From Actinopolyspora saharensis (GTDB lineage: Bacteria; Actinomycetota; Actinomycetes; Mycobacteriales; Pseudonocardiaceae): 64,000 nt of DNA. The notes below the pieces were generated by a model. It was given only the letters and a program-made list of their open reading frames with translations, had not been told where the DNA came from and made no database searches. Each line of letters opens with the position of its first letter. Position 1 is the first letter of the stretch. Shown piece by piece: positions 61,504 through 64,000 of this stretch. Made by a program: the position numbers and the translations under genes. The stretch spans positions 2,480,001 to 2,544,000 of the forward strand of contig NZ_FNKO01000002.1 in assembly GCF_900100925.1 (NCBI RefSeq), in the 5' to 3' direction.

Positions 61504-61617
61504 AGCGTGGCCGTGCTGGATGCGTTGGGGATCGACAGCGCACACGTGGTGGAGATGTCCACGGGTGGAGTGCTGAGGAGGGGGGATACCGAAGTGGACC
61601 CTGGACGGTCAGTGTGA
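61504..61617 (+). pseudogene. Alpha/beta-hydrolase fragment
   Basis: The frame SVAVLDALGIDSAHVVEMST, then GGVLRR, matches the helix and nucleophile elbow of alpha/beta hydrolases (D-L-x-A-L-L-D-A-L-G-I-D-R-A-H-V-V-G-x-S-x-G-G). In the elbow, Glu replaces the usual Gly. Upstream and downstream codons do not continue the fold and the frame ends at 61617. I read it as a remnant. Confidence 0.5.
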
Positions 61618-62231
61618 GAACCCCCGCTTCGGAACCGGACCCCGAGGTGGCCTCGGCCGTTCGCCAGCCGGACGAGACCACCTCCTCGCGGTGCGAGAAA
61701 CGGAACCGGTTCACGGGAGAGGGGCTGGGTGCTGGTGATGACGCTGATGAACCAGGATCCGTCGAGGGGCACCGCCGGCGGTGCGCCGATTGTCCCGATC
61801 GTCCGGGAAAGCGCGAAGACCGAAACCGCGCCGAGCCAGAGAAAACCTCCTGAGGTCGTGCCGCCGGGTCCGCCTCTCGTTCTTCCGCGGCGGGAAGAAC
61901 GATTTACACTCGATCGGCGTAGCGCGGTGCCGTGCTTTCCGTGTGCGTTTCGTGTCCGTGTGCGAGGCGAGTCCGCGAGCGGTGTACACGTCCTTTATTC
62001 GGGGTGAATTTTTCGCCAATTGATTCGGGCGTGGTTCGGTGGTCCTGGTGCTGACCACCGCCGTGTTGATTCGGGATCGATTCGTGTGCTGCACATCATT
62101 CCTGTTCCTGTTGCGTGGGGATGGGGGCTCCGCGAGGGTTGATCCTGCCGTGATCGTCCGGATGAAAACCGTTCGTCGGTCGCGGCTGCAGCGGGACGTG
62201 TAAATCACTTGTCGAGGATCGGGAGTTTCAT
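61618..62231. other. Gene-free stretch with lower GC
   Basis: No gene, tRNA or clear hairpin was recognised here. From about 61890 to 62220 the sequence is visibly richer in A and T (for example TTTATTCGGGGTGAATTTTTCGCC near 61990-62015) than the rest of the window, suggesting non-coding or recently acquired DNA. The ribosome site GGGAG for the next gene is at its right end. Confidence 0.5.
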
Positions 62232-63464
62232 GTGGCTCCTGGAAGAATGCCGTCCATGACCGTTTCCGGTTCGACCGCATCCGGTTCGTCCGTTTTGGCG
62301 GACGAGCGCGGAATCCTGTGGCGCGGCGCGCTGGCTCTCGCGGCGGCCATGGGAGTGGGGCGCTTCGCGTACACCCCGATCCTGCCGCTCATGGAACGGC
62401 AGGCGAGCCTGACCGCCGACGCGGGGGCCTGGATCGCCACGGCCAACTACGTTGGTTACCTCGTGGGCGCTCTGCTGCTCATCGTGTTCCCGGCGCTGGC
62501 TCTTTCCGGGGGATTCCTCAGGTGTTGGCTCCTGGTGCTCGTCGCTTCCATCGCGGCGATGCCGCTGAGCACCGATCCTCCGGTTTGGATGGTGCTGCGG
62601 TTCCTCGCCGGTGTGGCCAGCGCCGTCATCTTCGTCGTCTCGGCCCAGGCGGTACTGCGCACGTTGCGACGCAACCCGCACCTCTCCGGGTGGGCTTACG
62701 GAGGTGTGGGGCTGGGAATCACGCTTTCCGGGGGAGCCGTGCTGTTGCTCGGGTCGACCTCCTCGTGGGGCGTCTCCTGGCTGGTGTGCGCGGTGCTGGC
62801 CGCTCTGCTCGGTGCCCCGGTGTGGACGTTGCTGGACAGGGCCACGCCGCCTTCGAGCACGGCAGAAGCATCGGAGGACGTCGTCCCGGGCCGTGCCAGA
62901 GCGTTCGGGCTGCTGCTGCTCGGCTACTTCCTCGAAGGGGTCGGATACATCATCGCGGCGACCTTCCTGGTGGCCGCGCTCGCCGACGCCGACCTGAGCT
63001 GGCTGGGCAACGGCGCGTGGGTGCTGGTCGGGCTGGCCGCCGTCCCCTCCTGCGTGCTGTGGTCACGACTCTCCCGGGGGGTCTCCACGCCGACGCTGCT
63101 CGTGGCCGCCCTGCTGCTGCAGACCGTCGCGGTCGCGTTGCCGGGGCTCACCGGAAACCCCGTGGCGGTGATCCTCGCGGCCGTCGTCTTCGGCGGCACC
63201 TTCATGGGGATCACGACCCTGGCACTGGCCTCCGGAGCCGCGCTGCGCGTGCCGCGAGCGGCGGCGGCCCTCACCTCGGCCTACGGTCTCGGGCAGATCG
63301 CGGGACCGCTGGCCGTGCAACCGACCCTGGCGGCCGGTTACCGGCCCGCGCTGCTCATCGGCGGTGCGGTGCTGCTCGGCGGCGCGCTGGTGGTGCTGGC
63401 GCTGCGATTGACGTCCTGGGAAACACGCCCCGGAACGACCCCGGGCAGCGTCCGGGACAGCTGA
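62232..63464 (+). CDS. YbfB/YjiJ family MFS transporter
   Basis: This 410-residue protein has twelve TM helices. The N-terminal segment AAAMGVGRFAYTPILPLM is the YbfB/YjiJ family hallmark, followed by GAWIATANYVGYLVGALL. The C-terminal half has LEGVGYIIAATFLVAAL and SAYGLGQIAGPL. GTG 62232 has GGGAG six bases upstream; in-frame ATGs at 62247 and 62256 are alternatives. It precedes a nitronate monooxygenase gene by 36 bases, so they may form an operon. Confidence 0.87.
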   Translation: MAPGRMPSMTVSGSTASGSSVLADERGILWRGALALAAAMGVGRFAYTPILPLMERQASLTADAGAWIATANYVGYLVGALLLIVFPALALSGGFLRCWLLVLVASIAAMPLSTDPPVWMVLRFLAGVASAVIFVVSAQAVLRTLRRNPHLSGWAYGGVGLGITLSGGAVLLLGSTSSWGVSWLVCAVLAALLGAPVWTLLDRATPPSSTAEASEDVVPGRARAFGLLLLGYFLEGVGYIIAATFLVAALADADLSWLGNGAWVLVGLAAVPSCVLWSRLSRGVSTPTLLVAALLLQTVAVALPGLTGNPVAVILAAVVFGGTFMGITTLALASGAALRVPRAAAALTSAYGLGQIAGPLAVQPTLAAGYRPALLIGGAVLLGGALVVLALRLTSWETRPGTTPGSVRDS

Positions 63465-63500
63465 AACGACGACCCCGACAGACGAACAGGAGTTCGCGCG

Positions 63501-64000
63501 GTGTTCACCCTTTCCGAACTGGAAGTCCCCGTCATCGCAGCCCCGATGGCGGGCGGCCCCTCCACTCCAGCCCTCGTGGCTGCCGTGGCCGGAGCAGGCG
63601 GCACCGGCTTTCTCGCCGCCGGTTACAAGACTCCGGAGGCCTTGGAGAAGCAGTTCGCCGAGGTTCGAGCGCAGCGGGTGACGAACTTCGGGGTGAACCT
63701 GTTCGTGCCGGGCAAGCCGCAGGACAAACCGGACGCGGTTGCCGCCTACCGGGCCGAGCTCGAAGGTGAGGCCGAACGCTACGGGGCGACGACGCCCGAG
63801 ACGGATCCGGCCGACCGCGACCGCTTCGAGGAGAAGGTGGACCTGCTGGAACGCGATCCGGTCGCGATGGTGTCCTTCACCTTCGGCCCTCCTCCGGAGG
63901 AGGTCGTCTCCAGGCTGCACGGGGTGAACACCCTCGTCGTGGCCAGCGTGACCACTCTCGAGGAGGCTCGGATCGCCGAGCGGCGCGGCGTGGACGTGTT
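63501..64000 (+). CDS. Nitronate monooxygenase / 2-nitropropane dioxygenase (3' partial)
   Basis: The first 166 residues are visible, starting MFTLSELEVPVIAAPMAGGP, with family stretches AVAGAGGTGFLAAGYKTPE, FGVNLFVPGKPQ, MVSFTFGPPPEEVVSRL and VVASVTTLEEARIAE. This is the FMN-binding TIM barrel of NMO enzymes, which oxidise alkyl nitronates such as propionate-3-nitronate. GTG 63501 has AACAGGAG about nine bases upstream. The C-terminal half lies outside the window. The preceding YbfB-type MFS gene may be co-transcribed. Confidence 0.9.
   Translation, partial: MFTLSELEVPVIAAPMAGGPSTPALVAAVAGAGGTGFLAAGYKTPEALEKQFAEVRAQRVTNFGVNLFVPGKPQDKPDAVAAYRAELEGEAERYGATTPETDPADRDRFEEKVDLLERDPVAMVSFTFGPPPEEVVSRLHGVNTLVVASVTTLEEARIAERRGVDV

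Overview
This window is a high-GC actinobacterial chromosome segment, most likely from the Pseudonocardiales. That placement rests on three things: GTG/TTG starts are frequent, there are Scr1/DUF397 regulators and WhiB, UPF0182, PPA1309 and FtsEX-SmpB-tmRNA genes, and the left third follows the gene order of Mycobacterium tuberculosis Rv3202c to Rv3193c. Genus cannot be fixed from sequence alone; Actinopolyspora or Saccharopolyspora-like is a guess. I see no integrase, transposase gene, prophage or CRISPR array.

1-31.6 kb is a conserved core block: adnA (5' end cut off) - adnB - K+ channel - [zinc-finger pair, YpfJ-type metallopeptidase, DUF2207 protein, two M16 peptidases] - nudC - uvrD2 - whiB7 - ABC1 kinase - DUF5679 - YgjP-like peptidase - DUF2342 metalloprotease - ylbL - PPA1309 - UPF0182. 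It joins double-strand-break resection (AdnAB), a second UvrD helicase and the redox/antibiotic-stress regulator WhiB7. The whiB7 leader shows a WhiB7-type promoter, a possible upstream ORF and a strong intrinsic terminator (attenuator). Two genes here (whiB7 and ylbL) are each broken by one missing base in a G or C homopolymer. Both are full length if one base is restored, so assembly error is the first suspect.

31.6-33.8 kb holds two near-identical initiator tRNA genes on a duplicated ~220 bp segment, dispersed structured repeats, a tiny zinc-finger gene and a PadR regulator. 33.8-38.9 kb is the translation/division/ribosome-rescue cluster prfB-ftsE-ftsX-smpB-amidohydrolase-ssrA. 39-47.2 kb is accessory: an ArsR/CDF metal pair, nhaA, a membrane acyltransferase, a flavin monooxygenase, a Scr1 regulator with two tandem DUF397 genes, and a GNAT.

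47.2-55.4 kb holds an Imm1 immunity-gene remnant, an MFS exporter, two tRNA-Ala(GGC) genes plus a third 3'-end fragment, an LVIVD + DUF305 exported pair, an aldo/keto reductase and a GlcD-type FAD oxidase. 55.3-64 kb is metabolic: DUF1028, a divergent PucR regulator / DadA-like amine oxidase pair, a GreA-like factor with an IS3-OrfA-like N-terminus, a sugar-porter MFS, an alpha/beta-hydrolase remnant in an AT-richer gap, a YbfB-type MFS and the start of a nitronate monooxygenase cut by the window end.

The most unusual signal is a dispersed intergenic element in four copies (17.4, 32.1, 32.6 and 43.2 kb) plus one partial copy at 47.2 kb. Its hairpin stems differ in sequence between copies but keep pairing, with a 21-22 nt loop. 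Every copy lies on the + strand just downstream of a + strand gene or tRNA.
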